Shown: positions 55,201 to 64,000 of the stretch, piece after piece
How positions within the stretch are numbered: the first letter of the stretch is position 1
Layout of the letters: the number at the start of each line of letters is the position of its first letter
DNA from: Hyphomicrobium sp.
GTDB lineage: Bacteria; Pseudomonadota; Alphaproteobacteria; Rhizobiales; Hyphomicrobiaceae
Direction of reading: 5' to 3'
Assembly (NCBI RefSeq): GCF_019753045.1
Contig: NZ_JAIELN010000011.1
Coordinates: 109,715-173,714, forward strand
DNA length: 64,000 bases
Translations under genes and position numbers: made by a program
Notes under the pieces: model-generated
Seen by the model: only the letters and a program-made list of their open reading frames with translations
What the model was told of the DNA's origin: nothing
The model's database searches: none

Positions 55201-55880
55201 TGCCGCTCGCGCCCTCTCGTCTGGAACCCTATGCACCCGATGCCGAGGGCGAGCCGCGCGTCCCAGTCAAACAGGACGCTGCAGCGACAAACGACATGCC
55301 CTCGCCGCTCAGTGTCGGGGGCGCCAATCGGTTCTTGCGCGGAACGATCACGCACGCGCTCCTTCAGCATCTGCCCTCGATTGCGGTGGACCAGCGCGAG
55401 ATGATCGCGACCGCCTTCGTCGACAAACGCGGCGCAGCTCTGCCAGTGAGAGTGCGCGCGAGCATCGTGAAGGAAACGCTCGCCGTTTTAGAGCATCCGA
55501 GTTTCGCCGCGATCTTCGGAGCCGACAGCGTTGCTGAAGCCCCGATCGCCGCCGTCATACCGCGGCCGAACGGCAAGGGACCGGCCCTCGACCTCTCGGG
55601 CCAGATCGACCGCTTGGCGCTGACCGAAGGCGAAGTTCTCATCGTCGATTACAAGACCAACCGCCCGCCGCCAGCGGACGTGCGCCAAGTTGCAGACGCC
55701 TATCTTTATCAGCTTGCGGCATATCGGCTGGCGCTCAGAGAAATCTATCCTGGCCGGATCGTGCGGGCTGCGCTGCTCTGGACGGATGGCCCCCGACTCA
55801 TGGAAATTCCGGGTGACATCCTCGATCTTTATACGGTCCGTCTTTGGGACCTCGATTGGGGGAGCCTTGACGCTTCCTGA
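52296..55880 (+). CDS. addA: Double-strand break repair helicase-nuclease AddA
   Basis: UvrD-type helicase with RecB-family nuclease, about 1194 residues. Helicase motif I is 'NANAGTGKTHVLTLRVLRLL', motif II 'HILVDEAQDTSPEQWEI', motif III 'VGDEKQSIYSFQGA', motif V 'VMTVHGAKGLEAPIVFLPD', motif VI 'LLYVAMTRARDRLYIAG'. The nuclease site is 'VLIVDYKTNRPP'. AddAB replaces RecBCD in many alphaproteobacteria. The TTG start has a strong ribosome-binding site and overlaps addB. Confidence 0.93.
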   Translation: MNLEIKKTSPEDIRRLTDQAQSGASDPQNSAWVNANAGTGKTHVLTLRVLRLLLAGTRPERILCLTFTKAAAAEMSKRVFDRLAGWVTADDETLHKDLSKIVGAPASVDLMQRARTLFALAIETPGGLKVQTIHAFAERLLQRFPLEAGVPPDFKILDDQAARELKADAIEATLTEATGAPNTSLGKALDFVIRYAADAHFDQLISKAVEERKWLEATAHIEPGRIEDGLAAMDAHLRKELNVRAAIAVVDLHIECANVLSREDVRELTELLASGGKTDAGHSAKLIGMMAHTEPQRRALVLGDYFLVDNGEALRKSLMTKALSQAKPGLHDRCQQAQQNFFKLSQELRALTLIDASLALYQLAGSVLMRYAAARNSAGALDFDDLILKTRELLTSEKGQAQWVLFKLDGGLDHILVDEAQDTSPEQWEIISALAHEFFADMGAGAVTRTVFAVGDEKQSIYSFQGAAPKMFAEMGQRFAALATGANLAWRRVPLTLSFRTVAPVLAAVDRVFADPARTPGLTADNGSIDHVANRIGHAGLVEIWPTEMPDETVVADPWNPLSDTNERSPANRLADRIADTIKNWIDGAERLPSENRPIRAGDILILVRKRNPFAVPMVAALKRRGIPVAGSDRVRLTDQIAVQDLIVLGDFLTLPEDDLALATVLKGPLFNLNDDHLLEIAHGRKRTLWSALLESADTNSAFKDAAETLKRWRAKSDFTPPFEFFSGILDRDGGREKMLNRLGPEAADVIDEFLDLALSYDESDPPSLTQFLAKLRDANPEVKRDMEHGRDEVRVMTVHGAKGLEAPIVFLPDTCTTSSGDDASSRLVKLAGHSVAEESAEAIVWCVKGTNRVPAVEGARREKEQADTEERNRLLYVAMTRARDRLYIAGFETKRGRADGCWYDVASAALIPAMDEIDLGDGKKIWRMERPQVADPEKPKHEKRAEQSAFARPGFATRRAPAEPKLSVPLAPSRLEPYAPDAEGEPRVPVKQDAAATNDMPSPLSVGGANRFLRGTITHALLQHLPSIAVDQREMIATAFVDKRGAALPVRVRASIVKETLAVLEHPSFAAIFGADSVAEAPIAAVIPRPNGKGPALDLSGQIDRLALTEGEVLIVDYKTNRPPPADVRQVADAYLYQLAAYRLALREIYPGRIVRAALLWTDGPRLMEIPGDILDLYTVRLWDLDWGSLDAS

Positions 55881-55979
55881 CCTAATCCCTACTTCATGGA
55901 TCGGTTTTTCATTTGCCCGCCGACGGGCGGCAAGTCGGGGATCGGCCGATAGTACCGGCCCGAAAATGGAGCATAATCA

Positions 55980-56312
55980 ATGTCTAACGCAGTGACAGAC
56001 GCCAGCTTCGAACAAGAAGTCCTGAAGGCCAGTGAACCGGTTCTCGTCGATTTCCACGCGACGTGGTGCGGGCCGTGCAAAGCCATGGCGCCCGCTCTCG
56101 ATCAGGTCGCCAAGGAGATGACCGGCAAGGTAAAAGTCGTGAAAATCGACGTTGACGAGAACCCGCAAGTCACCGGTCATTACGGTATCCGAGCGATGCC
56201 GACGCTGCTGATCTTCAAGGGCGGCAAGGTGGCTGCCCAGCACACCGGCGCGATCGTGCAGAAGAAAAAGCTCGAAGACTGGATCACGTCGAGCGTCGCC
56301 GCTGCCGTTTAA
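55980..56312 (+). CDS. trxA: Thioredoxin
   Basis: Cytosolic thioredoxin of 110 residues. Active site WCGPC with Cys30 and Cys33 ('DFHATWCGPCKAMAPAL'), cis-Pro in 'IRAMPTLLIFKGG'. It reduces protein disulfides and ribonucleotide reductase. Location after addB-addA is typical of related genomes. A bidirectional terminator separates it from the convergent isochorismatase-family gene. Confidence 0.95.
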   Translation: MSNAVTDASFEQEVLKASEPVLVDFHATWCGPCKAMAPALDQVAKEMTGKVKVVKIDVDENPQVTGHYGIRAMPTLLIFKGGKVAAQHTGAIVQKKKLEDWITSSVAAAV

Positions 56313-56344
56313 GGCGCGCACGAGTCACGATACATGTGAAATTG

Positions 56345-56372
56345 AAAAACCCCGCCGAACGCGGGGTTTTTT
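56345..56372. terminator. Bidirectional terminator between trxA and the convergent gene
   Basis: An 11-bp stem of five A-T pairs and six G-C pairs (56345-56355 with 56361-56371, loop CGAAC). On the forward strand it runs into T tract TTTTTT; on the reverse strand the A run gives a T tract. It can end both trxA and the isochorismatase-family mRNA. Confidence 0.88.
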
Positions 56373-56404
56373 ATTTTTGGAATTTTCTTTCGGGACCGGC
56401 CCGA

Positions 56405-57004
56405 TCAGTCCGTGATCTTGTCCGCGGCCGGCACGACGACGGCAAATATATCGTTGAGCGCCGCGAGGCTCGCTTCGTGAAGATCCTTTGCCGAAATAAC
56501 GCCGCCGGAAGGATTGGGAAGCGAGCGGGTCGCCGTCGCATTGCCGACTACTGTTGCGCGATAGCCGTGATTGAAAGCGGCCCGCGCCGTCGAATTCACG
56601 CACACGTGCGTCATGAACCCGGCGATGGTCAATTCCTCGACGCCATAGCCTTTCAGAAGCTCATCGAGGTTCGTCTTTTCGAACGAGCTCGGATAGTTCT
56701 TCACGACGACAGGCTCGCCTGCTTTCGGACTAACGACGTCTGCGATGGCGCCGATACGGTCGTTGATGTCGTAAGGCGATCCGGCTTCGTCAGCGTGCTG
56801 AATGTGAATGACGGGTCGCCCGGCATCGCGGTAACGCTTCAGGAGACCCTGGCATTCAACGAGCGCGGGCTCGACGCCCTCGAGCTGCGTCACGCCTTCG
56901 CGATACGTATTCTGGCAATCGATGAGGATCAGCGCAGAGTTGGCCACGCGCGCAGGCGTATAGCCAAGCCCCGTGAGGTCGCGCAGTGTCCGTGAAACCG
57001 TCAT
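56405..57004 (-). CDS. Isochorismatase-family cysteine hydrolase
   Basis: Hydrolase of 199 residues with the family triad: Asp29 ('ALILIDCQNTY'), Lys102 ('VVVKNYPSSF') and Cys135 ('GFMTHVCVNSTARAAFNHGY'). Members hydrolyse isochorismate, nicotinamide, ureidoacrylate and other amides; substrate here cannot be told. It lies downstream of DUF779 and aldehyde dehydrogenase genes, on the same strand, with a hairpin after the latter. Confidence 0.85.
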   Translation of the reverse strand: MTVSRTLRDLTGLGYTPARVANSALILIDCQNTYREGVTQLEGVEPALVECQGLLKRYRDAGRPVIHIQHADEAGSPYDINDRIGAIADVVSPKAGEPVVVKNYPSSFEKTNLDELLKGYGVEELTIAGFMTHVCVNSTARAAFNHGYRATVVGNATATRSLPNPSGGVISAKDLHEASLAALNDIFAVVVPAADKITD

Positions 57005-57039
57005 CGGTTATTCTCCCGAATTTGAATGGATTGAAACGC

Positions 57040-57435
57040 CTATAGAGGCGGATGTTCGACGCCGCTCGGCGGCGGACCCAGAGCATCGAGTTCGTCGTTT
57101 TCCGCATCCGAATAGACGCGCGACCGCGTCAGGAAGCGAACGCCCTCCGGACTTTCGACCGAGAAACCCGATCCGCGTCCCGGCACGACATCGATGAGGA
57201 GCTGCGTGTGCTGCCAGTATTCGAATTGCGACCGGCCCATGTAGAACGGCTGGCCGCCGATCTCGCCCATGTACACGTCTTGCGCGCCAACCTTGAACTC
57301 GGCCCGCGGATAGCACATCGGCGCGCTGCCATCGCAGCAACCGCCCGATTGATGAAAGAGCAGCGGTCCGTGAATACCCTCAAGCTTCTTGATCAGCGTC
57401 AGAGTATCGGGTGTGGCCGTCACGCGATTGACCAT
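57040..57435 (-). CDS. DUF779 family protein
   Basis: Protein of about 131 residues with the conserved Cys cluster 'HQSGGCCDGSAPMCYP', 'DVYMGEIGG' and 'WQHTQLLIDVVPGRGSGFSVES'. DUF779 genes are widely found beside alcohol and aldehyde dehydrogenase genes, as here; function is unknown, perhaps a small metal or redox accessory. ATG 57435 has GGAGG at good distance. The frame reaches 57471, but those codons lie within a terminator hairpin. Confidence 0.85.
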   Translation of the reverse strand: MVNRVTATPDTLTLIKKLEGIHGPLLFHQSGGCCDGSAPMCYPRAEFKVGAQDVYMGEIGGQPFYMGRSQFEYWQHTQLLIDVVPGRGSGFSVESPEGVRFLTRSRVYSDAENDELDALGPPPSGVEHPPL

Positions 57436-57455
57436 CTGGCTCGCCTCCGTGTTGA

Positions 57456-57491
57456 GAAAAAGGGCATGCACCGGAATCGGCGCATGCCCTT
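57456..57491 (-). terminator. Terminator/attenuator between aldehyde dehydrogenase and DUF779 genes
   Basis: On the reverse strand a perfect 10-bp stem AAGGGCATGC/GCATGCCCTT (57482-57491 with 57460-57469), with extra pairing in the loop, ends in a run of T. It lies just after the aldehyde dehydrogenase stop codon and should lower expression of the DUF779 and isochorismatase genes relative to the dehydrogenase. Confidence 0.78.
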
Positions 57492-57513
57492 GGATCTTAC
57501 GCGAGGCTGGGCA

Positions 57514-59034
57514 TCAGAAGAAGCCGAGAGCCTTCGGGCTGTAGCTGACGAGCAAGTTCTTCGTCTGCTGGTAATGGTCGAGCATCATCTTGTGCGTCTC
57601 GCGGCCGATACCCGACAGCTTGTAGCCGCCGAATGCAGCGTGCGCCGGATAGGCGTGATAGCAGTTCGTCCAGACGCGACCTGCCTGGATGCCGCGGCCC
57701 ATCCGATAAGCCCGCGTTCCGTTACGCGTCCAGACGCCCGAGCCGAGGCCATAAAGCGTGTCGTTGGCGATTGCCAGCGCTTCCGCCTCGTCTTCGAAAG
57801 TCGTGACGGAGACGACCGGCCCGAAGATTTCTTCCTGGAACACGCGCATCTTGTTGTGGCCTTCGAGCACGGTCGGCTCGACGTAGTAGCCGTTCGCAAG
57901 CTCGCCGCCGAGGGTCGCGCGACGGCCGCCCGTCAGAACGCGAGCGCCTTCGCCCTTGCCGATCTCGATGTAGCTGAGAATCTTCTCGAGCTGATCGTTG
58001 GAAGCCTGTGCGCCGATCATCGTCGAGGCATCCATCGGATGACCCTGCTTGATCTTCACGACGCGCTCCAAAGCCCGCTCCATGAACTTCTCATAGATCG
58101 AGCGCTGGATGAGCGCGCGGCTGGGGCACGTGCAAACCTCACCCTGGTTCAACGCGAACATCGTGAACCCTTCGAGGCACTTGTCGAAGTACTCGTCGTC
58201 GGCGTCCATGACGTCGGCGAAGAAGATGTTCGGCGACTTGCCGCCGAGTTCCAGCGTGCACGGAATGATGTTCTCCGATGCATACTGCATGATGAGACGG
58301 CCCGTCGTCGTCTCGCCCGTGAACGCGATCTTGGCGATACGCTTGTTCTGGGCAAGCGGCTTGCCCGCTTCGATGCCGAAGCCGTTGACGATGTTCAAGA
58401 CGCCCTCAGGGATGAGGTCGGCGATCAGATCGGCGAGAACCATGATCGACATCGGCGTCTGCTCGGCGGGCTTCAGCACAACGCAGTTACCGGCTGCGAG
58501 CGCGGGAGCGAGCTTCCAGACTGCCATCAGCAGCGGGAAGTTCCACGGAATGATCTGCCCGACGACGCCTAGCGGCTCGTGGAAATGATAGGCGACGGTG
58601 TCGTGATCGATTTCAGCGATCGAGCCTTCCTGTGCGCGAACGCAACCGGCGAAATAACGGAAGTGGTCGATCGCCAAGGGAAGATCTGCATGCGTTGTCT
58701 CGCGGATCGGCTTGCCGTTGTCGATCGTTTCGACGAGGGCGAGGATGTCGAGATTTTCTTCCATACGGTCGGCGATTTTCGACAGCACGCGGGCACGCGC
58801 CGCGGGAGACGTATTGCCCCAAGCCTCTCTCGCCTTATGCGCCGCGTCGAGCGCGAGTTCGATGTCTTCGGCGGTCGAACGGGCGATCTCGCAGACCTGT
58901 TGTCCGGTGATCGGCGTTACGTTGGAGAAGTACTGGCCGCGTACAGGAGCGACCCACTTGCCGCCGATGAAATTATCATAGCGCGACTTGATGATCTGCC
59001 GCCCTTTGAGCTTGTCCATTGCTACATGCTGCAT
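57514..59034 (-). CDS. NAD-dependent aldehyde dehydrogenase (AldB/ExaC-like)
   Basis: Aldehyde dehydrogenase of 506 residues. Catalytic Cys301 lies in '[11 protein letters not shown]', general base Glu262 in '[10 protein letters not shown]', and Asn165 in '[21 protein letters not shown]'. The Cys-Thr-Cys active site and length place it with acetaldehyde-type enzymes (AldB, ExaC, AcoD). In a methylotroph or alcohol user it may oxidise acetaldehyde or longer aldehydes. DUF779 downstream is the usual partner. The upstream 245 bases to folC must hold its promoter. Confidence 0.9.
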   Translation of the reverse strand: MQHVAMDKLKGRQIIKSRYDNFIGGKWVAPVRGQYFSNVTPITGQQVCEIARSTAEDIELALDAAHKAREAWGNTSPAARARVLSKIADRMEENLDILALVETIDNGKPIRETTHADLPLAIDHFRYFAGCVRAQEGSIAEIDHDTVAYHFHEPLGVVGQIIPWNFPLLMAVWKLAPALAAGNCVVLKPAEQTPMSIMVLADLIADLIPEGVLNIVNGFGIEAGKPLAQNKRIAKIAFTGETTTGRLIMQYASENIIPCTLELGGKSPNIFFADVMDADDEYFDKCLEGFTMFALNQGEVCTCPSRALIQRSIYEKFMERALERVVKIKQGHPMDASTMIGAQASNDQLEKILSYIEIGKGEGARVLTGGRRATLGGELANGYYVEPTVLEGHNKMRVFQEEIFGPVVSVTTFEDEAEALAIANDTLYGLGSGVWTRNGTRAYRMGRGIQAGRVWTNCYHAYPAHAAFGGYKLSGIGRETHKMMLDHYQQTKNLLVSYSPKALGFF

Positions 59035-59280
59035 CGTGCATCTCCTCCGAATGACGCCTAAACGGCGATCTTGTTGGTGTTGGAGTTCTCTAGAGTTGCT
59101 CTGTTACGCTTTGGTCCAGCAAGCCTCTACTTGTCAGTTGGTAGGTCGGCTTTGCGTCGCCATTGGCCGTGGCCGACATTGTCCCACCAACCTAGCGATT
59201 TTTGTGACCTTTCGAACTGTAAATATCGAATGCGAGCGAAGCACTTTGACCTTGCGCAACGAACGCCGTTTTAGCCGAGT

Positions 59281-60630
59281 TTATTCGAGGCCTTTGTGCA
59301 ATAAAAGTACATAGCCTGCAAGATAGAGCGATCCGCATATGAGAACGCGCTTCGGCCCCTTCGAGAGCCCGGCGATCGTTTGGAGCGCATCAACCACGTT
59401 CTTGCGATCGGCCGCCTGCATTCCGGCACCGCGCGCGACCTCGGCCAGGTTCTCTTCGCTGTGCGGCGCCTCGTGGGCTCCGGGGATCGGAACAGTGTAG
59501 ATGGCCCGCACAAGCCCCCGGAAAGGCGCAAGAAAACCCAACGCATCCTTCTGGCCCATCATCCCGACGATCAGATAGACGGGCTTGGGTGACTTCTCAT
59601 CGAGCGTTGCCAACGTATCGGCAAGCATATCTCCGGCCGCCGGATTATGACCGCCGTCGAGCCACAGTTCGGTCTCGTCGCCAAGAATGTCCGCCAGGGG
59701 CCCCGACGTCAGGCGCTGCATCCGCGCCGGCCATTCGACGGCACGAAGTCCGGCTTCGAGAGCCGCCTCGTCGATCGCAAGGGACGGTATTCTTTCGCCA
59801 AGCGTCAGCGCAGCCGCCACTGCTGTACCGGCGTTGATGATCTGATGCCGCCCGATGAGCGCCGGCAACGGCAAGTCGAGCAGGCGGTCGTTCTGCTGCA
59901 CGATAAGACGGCCTGTTTGCTCGTAAGCGTCGTAATCGCGACCCCAGACGGTTAGCGGCGCCTGGACTGCCCGCGAGCGCGATTCAAGGACAGTCAGAAC
60001 GTCATCGGTTTGCTGCGAGATGATCCCCGGAACGCCGCGCTTCAGAATGCCGGACTTTTCGAAAGCGATCTTCGCGAGGGTCGGACCGAGCTTCTCGGCG
60101 TGGTCCATCGAGATCGGCGTGATGATGGTGAGCGCGGGCTCGGCAATGACGTTCGTCGCGTCGAGCCGGCCGCCGAGTCCGACTTCGAGTAGGAGAACGT
60201 CGGCCGGCCGTTCGGAAAACGCCAGAAATGCCGCCGCTGTCGTGATCTCGAACTGCGTGATGTCCTCGCCGTCGTTCACCGCTTGGACGCGCGTCAGAAC
60301 ATCGACAAGCGTGTCTTCGTCGATCGGATGCGATTTACCGTCACCTCCGGCAAGCGAAATTCGCTCGTGAAACCGCACGAGATGAGGCGAGGTATAGACG
60401 TGCACGCGTTTTCCGGCAGCTTCGGCAAAAGCGCGAAGATACGCCGTAACCGAACCCTTGCCGTTGGTGCCCGCGATGTGGACCACCGGCGGAAGCTTCG
60501 TTTCGGGATGTCCGAGCTTCGCAAGCAGCCGCTCCACGCGGCCGAGCGAAAGGTCGATCAGCTTCGGATGCAAGAGCATCATGTCGGCCAATAAAGCGTC
60601 GCTTGTAGGCCGTGTCGTTGACGAGGTCAT
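59281..60630 (-). CDS. folC: Bifunctional folylpolyglutamate synthase/dihydrofolate synthase FolC
   Basis: Mur-ligase-type enzyme of 449 residues that adds glutamate to dihydropteroate and folates. P-loop 'VHIAGTNGKGSVTAYL', 'FHERISLAGGDG' and 'LLEVGLGGRLDATNVI' are typical, as is the C-terminal 'VLICGSLYLAGYVL'. It is 24 bases after accD on the same strand, a common arrangement in rhizobia. The end is followed by about 250 bases of non-coding sequence. Confidence 0.93.
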   Translation of the reverse strand: MTSSTTRPTSDALLADMMLLHPKLIDLSLGRVERLLAKLGHPETKLPPVVHIAGTNGKGSVTAYLRAFAEAAGKRVHVYTSPHLVRFHERISLAGGDGKSHPIDEDTLVDVLTRVQAVNDGEDITQFEITTAAAFLAFSERPADVLLLEVGLGGRLDATNVIAEPALTIITPISMDHAEKLGPTLAKIAFEKSGILKRGVPGIISQQTDDVLTVLESRSRAVQAPLTVWGRDYDAYEQTGRLIVQQNDRLLDLPLPALIGRHQIINAGTAVAAALTLGERIPSLAIDEAALEAGLRAVEWPARMQRLTSGPLADILGDETELWLDGGHNPAAGDMLADTLATLDEKSPKPVYLIVGMMGQKDALGFLAPFRGLVRAIYTVPIPGAHEAPHSEENLAEVARGAGMQAADRKNVVDALQTIAGLSKGPKRVLICGSLYLAGYVLLLHKGLE

Positions 60631-60654
60631 GCCCCGTAATACCCTCGAGAAGTG

Positions 60655-61740
60655 CTAGGCGCCGCGAGGCGCATCTTTGGGATTTGCGGATGTTGACGAT
60701 CCCGCCTCATCGCGTTTGGGCTTGTCGCCCTTGCCCGGCTCGAAGCGTTGGCTGTTCGGCACAGCCTCCGGCTCGACGACGCCGCTTTCCCGTGCGGCCG
60801 TCTCGATGACTTTGCTATCGACTGAAGCGCCGTTGACGTACGGCTTGCCATTCATCTTGCGTGTGTCTTTTGCCTTCGTCGCGTGCACCCCGCTCATCAG
60901 GAGTTTGCAGACGCGTGCGAGCGTCTCCCGCATCTCATGACGATGCACGACCATATCGATCATGCCATGCGAAAGCAGATATTCGGCGCGTTGGAAGCCG
61001 TCCGGCAACTGCTCGCGGATCGTCTGCTGAATGACGCGCGGACCCGCGAAGCAAATAAGCGCGCCGGGCTCCGCGATATGGATATCTCCGAGCATCGCAT
61101 AGGAAGCGGTCACGCCTCCCGTCGTCGGATCGGTCAGAACGACGATGTAGGGAAGCCGCGCATCACGAAGACGTTGCACGGCGATGGTCGTACGCGGCAT
61201 TTGCATGAGGGACAGGATGCCCTCCTGCATGCGCGCACCACCCGAGGCCGCGAAAAGAATAAATGGCGTTCTGAGATCGAGCGCGCGCTGCATGCCGGCG
61301 ATGATCGCCTCGCCTGCAGCCATGCCGAGCGAACCAGCCATGAAACGGAAGTCCTGAGCAGCAGCGACAACCGGCCAACCATCAAGTTCGCCTTCGCCGA
61401 CGAGAACCGCATCGTCGAGCTTCGTCGCAGCCTTCGCGTCTTTCAGTCGATCCGTGTACTTGCGGCCGTCGCGAAACTTCAGAGGATCTTGCTGCACGGT
61501 CGGCACCGGGACGGTGCGATACTCTCCGCCATCGAACGTATGCTGCAGGCGCTGCTGCGAGCCCATGCGCATGTGATAGTTCGAGCCAGGCACGACGAAC
61601 TGGTTGGCCTCGAGGTCTTTGTAAAAGACCATCTGACCCGACTCCGGGCATTTCACCCAGAGGTTATCCGGAACGTCGCGTTTCGCCGTCGATAAGAGCC
61701 CACTGATCTTTGGGCGGACGACGTTGTTAATCCAATTCAC
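60655..61740 (-). CDS. accD: Acetyl-CoA carboxylase carboxyltransferase subunit beta, AccD
   Basis: Carboxyltransferase subunit of 361 residues. The crotonase-like core has '[15 protein letters not shown]', '[20 protein letters not shown]' and '[33 protein letters not shown]'. The N-terminal zinc ribbon is degenerate: '[16 protein letters not shown]' keeps one Cys, and the second pair is gone ('[12 protein letters not shown]'). This loss is shared by other Hyphomicrobiales AccD proteins as far as I recall. The C-terminal 50 residues are Ser/Pro/Lys-rich and probably disordered. Confidence 0.93.
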   Translation of the reverse strand: MNWINNVVRPKISGLLSTAKRDVPDNLWVKCPESGQMVFYKDLEANQFVVPGSNYHMRMGSQQRLQHTFDGGEYRTVPVPTVQQDPLKFRDGRKYTDRLKDAKAATKLDDAVLVGEGELDGWPVVAAAQDFRFMAGSLGMAAGEAIIAGMQRALDLRTPFILFAASGGARMQEGILSLMQMPRTTIAVQRLRDARLPYIVVLTDPTTGGVTASYAMLGDIHIAEPGALICFAGPRVIQQTIREQLPDGFQRAEYLLSHGMIDMVVHRHEMRETLARVCKLLMSGVHATKAKDTRKMNGKPYVNGASVDSKVIETAARESGVVEPEAVPNSQRFEPGKGDKPKRDEAGSSTSANPKDAPRGA

Positions 61741-61914
61741 GTGTTCTTGGCTCCTTGTAAGCCGCAGCGGGTGCCTATCGCTTTAACGTGCGGGCACAAT
61801 GGCAAGCTCCTCGCAGTCCGCCATTTCTAGCGCCTCTCGAGGGACCGGCGCCAGGACAATGCCCAAAATGGGGTGCAGAAGGCCCTCTCCAATAGAACTT
61901 ATCCAGGGAAAGCG

Positions 61915-62745
61915 CTAGTCGGCCGATAGTGCCAGGCTCAATTCCTTGACGAGTTCCGCCACGCCCTTCCGCGTGCCTTCGGTTGCCTCGCCCTTTGGTC
62001 CCAGAGACTTTTCTATAATGGAAACAATGGCCGAACCGACGACCACGCCATCGGCCCCCTTCGAGATTGCCCGCGCCTGCTCGCCGGACCGAACGCCGAA
62101 GCCCACCACGACCGGTAAGGGCGTCTCGGCCTTGATCGCCTTCACTTGAGCGTGAACATCGTTAACGACAGGCGCAGCGGCGCCAGTGATGCCCGTGATC
62201 GAAACATAGTAAACAAAACCCGACGTATTCTTCAAAACCGTCGCCAAACGTACCTTGTCCGTCGTCGGGGTGGCGAGCCTGATGAAATTCAGCCCCGCCG
62301 TAAGCGCGGGAAGGCACAGCTCGTCGTCGGCCTCAGGCGGCACGTCGACGACGATGAGGCCGTCGACGCCCGCGGCCTTCGCATCCTTGATGAAGCGCTC
62401 GTTGCCGTAGACGTAGATCGGATTGTAGTAGCCCATCAGCACGATTGGCGTCGTGTTGTCGTGCGCGCGGAAATCGCGAACCATCTGCAGCGTCTTGATC
62501 ATGTTCTGACCGGCCTTCAGCGCCCGCTGCGACGAGGCCTGAATTGCCGGACCGTCCGCCATCGGATCGGAGAACGGCATGCCGAGCTCAATGATATCGG
62601 CGCCGGATTTGGCGAGATCGCCGAGAATCTGCGCGCTCGTTTCCGGATCGGGGTCGCCCGCTGTAACGAACGTGATGAGTGCCGGCCGGTTTGCTTTTTT
62701 CAGTGCTTCGAAGCGGGCATCGATGCGCGTGACGTGCTTGGTCAT
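61915..62745 (-). CDS. trpA: Tryptophan synthase alpha subunit TrpA
   Basis: Cleaves indole-3-glycerol phosphate to indole, passed to TrpB; 276 residues. Catalytic residues are in '[20 protein letters not shown]' (Glu) and '[17 protein letters not shown]' (Asp), with phosphate site '[12 protein letters not shown]'. The start follows the trpB stop by one base. About 170 bases separate it from accD. Confidence 0.95.
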   Translation of the reverse strand: MTKHVTRIDARFEALKKANRPALITFVTAGDPDPETSAQILGDLAKSGADIIELGMPFSDPMADGPAIQASSQRALKAGQNMIKTLQMVRDFRAHDNTTPIVLMGYYNPIYVYGNERFIKDAKAAGVDGLIVVDVPPEADDELCLPALTAGLNFIRLATPTTDKVRLATVLKNTSGFVYYVSITGITGAAAPVVNDVHAQVKAIKAETPLPVVVGFGVRSGEQARAISKGADGVVVGSAIVSIIEKSLGPKGEATEGTRKGVAELVKELSLALSAD

Positions 62746-62746
62746 C

Positions 62747-63988
62747 TTAGATCTTCATCCCAAGATGTTTGGCGACCGTGGCGAGATCCTTGTCGCCTCG
62801 GCCTGAAATATTGACGACGAGAAGGTTGTCCTTCGCCAAAGTCGGCGCAAGCTTCTTCACAAGTGCCAGTGCGTGGCTGGATTCGAGCGCCGGAATGATG
62901 CCCTCAAGCCGCGTGCAGAATTGAAGTGCCTCGAGCGCTTCTTTGTCCGTGGCTGGGACGTAGGTCACACGCCCGATAGTCTTCAGCCACGAATGCTCCG
63001 GCCCGACGCCCGGATAGTCGAGCCCCGCGGAGATTGAATGGCCTTCGAGGATTTGGCCGTCGCTATCCTGCAGCAGATAAGTGCGATTGCCGTGCAGGAC
63101 GCCGGGCGAGCCTCCCGTCATCGACGCTGCGTGGCCGTTCTCGACATCGATCCCATGGCCGCCGGCCTCCACGCCGTAGATCGCGACACCCGGGTCGTCC
63201 AGGAACGGATGGAAAATGCCGATAGCGTTCGAACCACCGCCAATGCAGGCAACGATGGTATCCGGCAGGCGGCCTTCGGCTTCCATCATCTGCTTGCGCG
63301 TCTCATGGCCAATGATCGCCTGGAAGTCGCGGACCATGGCCGGATAGGGATGCGGACCCGCTGCCGTGCCGATGAGATAGTAGGTATCGCGAACGTTGGT
63401 GACCCAATCGCGCAGCGCTTCGTTCATCGCGTCTTTCAACGTGCCCGCGCCCGACGTCACCGGATTGAGTTTCGCGCCGAGCAACGTCATGCGCGCTACG
63501 TTGGGCGCCTGACGTTCGACGTCGGTCGCGCCCATGTAGACCTCGCACTCCATGCCGTACTTTGCGCAGACCGTCGCAACGGCGACGCCGTGTTGACCCG
63601 CCCCGGTCTCCGCGATGATCCGCTTCTTGCCCATCCGGCGCGCGAGCAGGATCTGCCCGAGGCAGTTATTGATCTTGTGCGAGCCCGTGTGATTGAGCTC
63701 TTCGCGCTTGAAGTAGATTTTCGCGCCACCGAGTTCGGCCGTCATCCGCTCCGCATGATAGAGCGGGCTCGGCCGGCCGGCGTAATGCAGGTTCAGAAAA
63801 TCGAGTTCCCGCTGGAATTCCGGATCGGCTTTCGCAGTCTCATAAGCGCGCTCGAGTTCCAGGATCAGCGGCATCAACGTTTCGGCAACGAAACGCCCGC
63901 CGAATATGCCGAAAAATCCCCTGTCGTCGGGACCCGTGGCGTAGCTGTTGAGCGCGGCCTCCGCTGCTTTCTTAGATTTCGTTGCCAT
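62747..63988 (-). CDS. trpB: Tryptophan synthase beta subunit TrpB
   Basis: PLP enzyme of 413 residues joining indole and serine. The PLP lysine is in '[16 protein letters not shown]', the active-site Glu in '[15 protein letters not shown]', and the phosphate-binding loop is '[15 protein letters not shown]'. The frame is complete with ATG at 63988, and GAGG lies seven bases upstream. It heads trpB-trpA-accD-folC; trpF would be expected upstream, outside the window. Confidence 0.95.
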   Translation of the reverse strand: MATKSKKAAEAALNSYATGPDDRGFFGIFGGRFVAETLMPLILELERAYETAKADPEFQRELDFLNLHYAGRPSPLYHAERMTAELGGAKIYFKREELNHTGSHKINNCLGQILLARRMGKKRIIAETGAGQHGVAVATVCAKYGMECEVYMGATDVERQAPNVARMTLLGAKLNPVTSGAGTLKDAMNEALRDWVTNVRDTYYLIGTAAGPHPYPAMVRDFQAIIGHETRKQMMEAEGRLPDTIVACIGGGSNAIGIFHPFLDDPGVAIYGVEAGGHGIDVENGHAASMTGGSPGVLHGNRTYLLQDSDGQILEGHSISAGLDYPGVGPEHSWLKTIGRVTYVPATDKEALEALQFCTRLEGIIPALESSHALALVKKLAPTLAKDNLLVVNISGRGDKDLATVAKHLGMKI

Positions 63989-64000
63989 TGAAAGCCTCGC

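Noticed and set aside
1..64000. CRISPR array, tRNA or rRNA genes, transposase or phage genes
   Set aside because: No regularly spaced repeats, no tRNA TPsiC-like GGTTCGA context with a cloverleaf, and no mobile-element protein was found on either strand.

Overview
The window looks like chromosome of an alphaproteobacterium of the order Hyphomicrobiales (Rhizobiales), plausibly a Hyphomicrobium-like organism. This rests on gene families and gene order only: ChvG/ChvI next to pckA and a short HPr kinase, a DivL-type kinase with tyrosine in place of the phospho-histidine, AddAB instead of RecBCD, an AccD with a degenerate zinc ribbon, and the neighbourhoods ahcY-divL-tsaE-murU-addB-addA-trxA and trpB-trpA-accD-folC. 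GC content is high except around the pilin promoter. I saw no rRNA, tRNA, CRISPR array, prophage or insertion sequence.

Layout. 1-3.5 kb: part of a Tad/Flp pilus locus (cpaA, two small pilins, a CpaC-N-like protein, two TadE-like pseudopilins). 3.8-9.5 kb: TetR regulator, YdjM-like membrane protein, CDF metal exporter, rimO, and an XdhC/MobA-like molybdenum cofactor pair. 9.5-16.4 kb: a tight five-gene periplasmic operon (imelysin, multicopper oxidase, di-haem DHOR protein, second imelysin, DUF1513), probably for iron, divergent from an Rrf2 regulator that lacks the usual cluster cysteines. 16.4-23.3 kb: a complete phosphate regulon phoR-pstSCAB-phoU-phoB, with an attenuator-like hairpin after pstS. 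23.4-25.2 kb: znuA and a DUF1007 gene, divergent around a Zur-like palindrome. 25.3-36.5 kb: housekeeping and accessory genes (thioredoxin-like, purE-purK, an apparently frameshifted intradiol dioxygenase, a His/Gly-rich secreted protein, a tiny membrane protein, a GIY-YIG protein ending inside a palindromic repeat, a HAD phosphatase, a His-tailed redoxin, a GT39-like transferase, pyrE, dienelactone hydrolase, pckA).

37-41 kb: chvI-chvG-hprK-EIIA(Man)-HPr, a signalling block that links envelope stress and carbon/nitrogen status, with pckA on the other side of a perfect 19-bp palindrome. 41-42.4 kb: a TadG-like pilus gene far from the rest of the Tad genes, sitting between HPr and ahcY. 42.7-56.3 kb: ahcY, divL, a TsaE-AmgK fusion, murU, addB, addA and trxA, all forward. 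56.4-59 kb: isochorismatase-family hydrolase, DUF779 and aldehyde dehydrogenase. 59.3-64 kb: folC, accD, trpA, trpB, all reverse.

I found no clear-cut wholly new system. The strongest candidates for something undescribed are the imelysin/multicopper oxidase/DHOR operon with its cysteine-poor Rrf2 regulator, the 19-bp operator-like palindrome between pckA and chvI, the triple-hairpin leader of ahcY, and the His-tailed redoxin.
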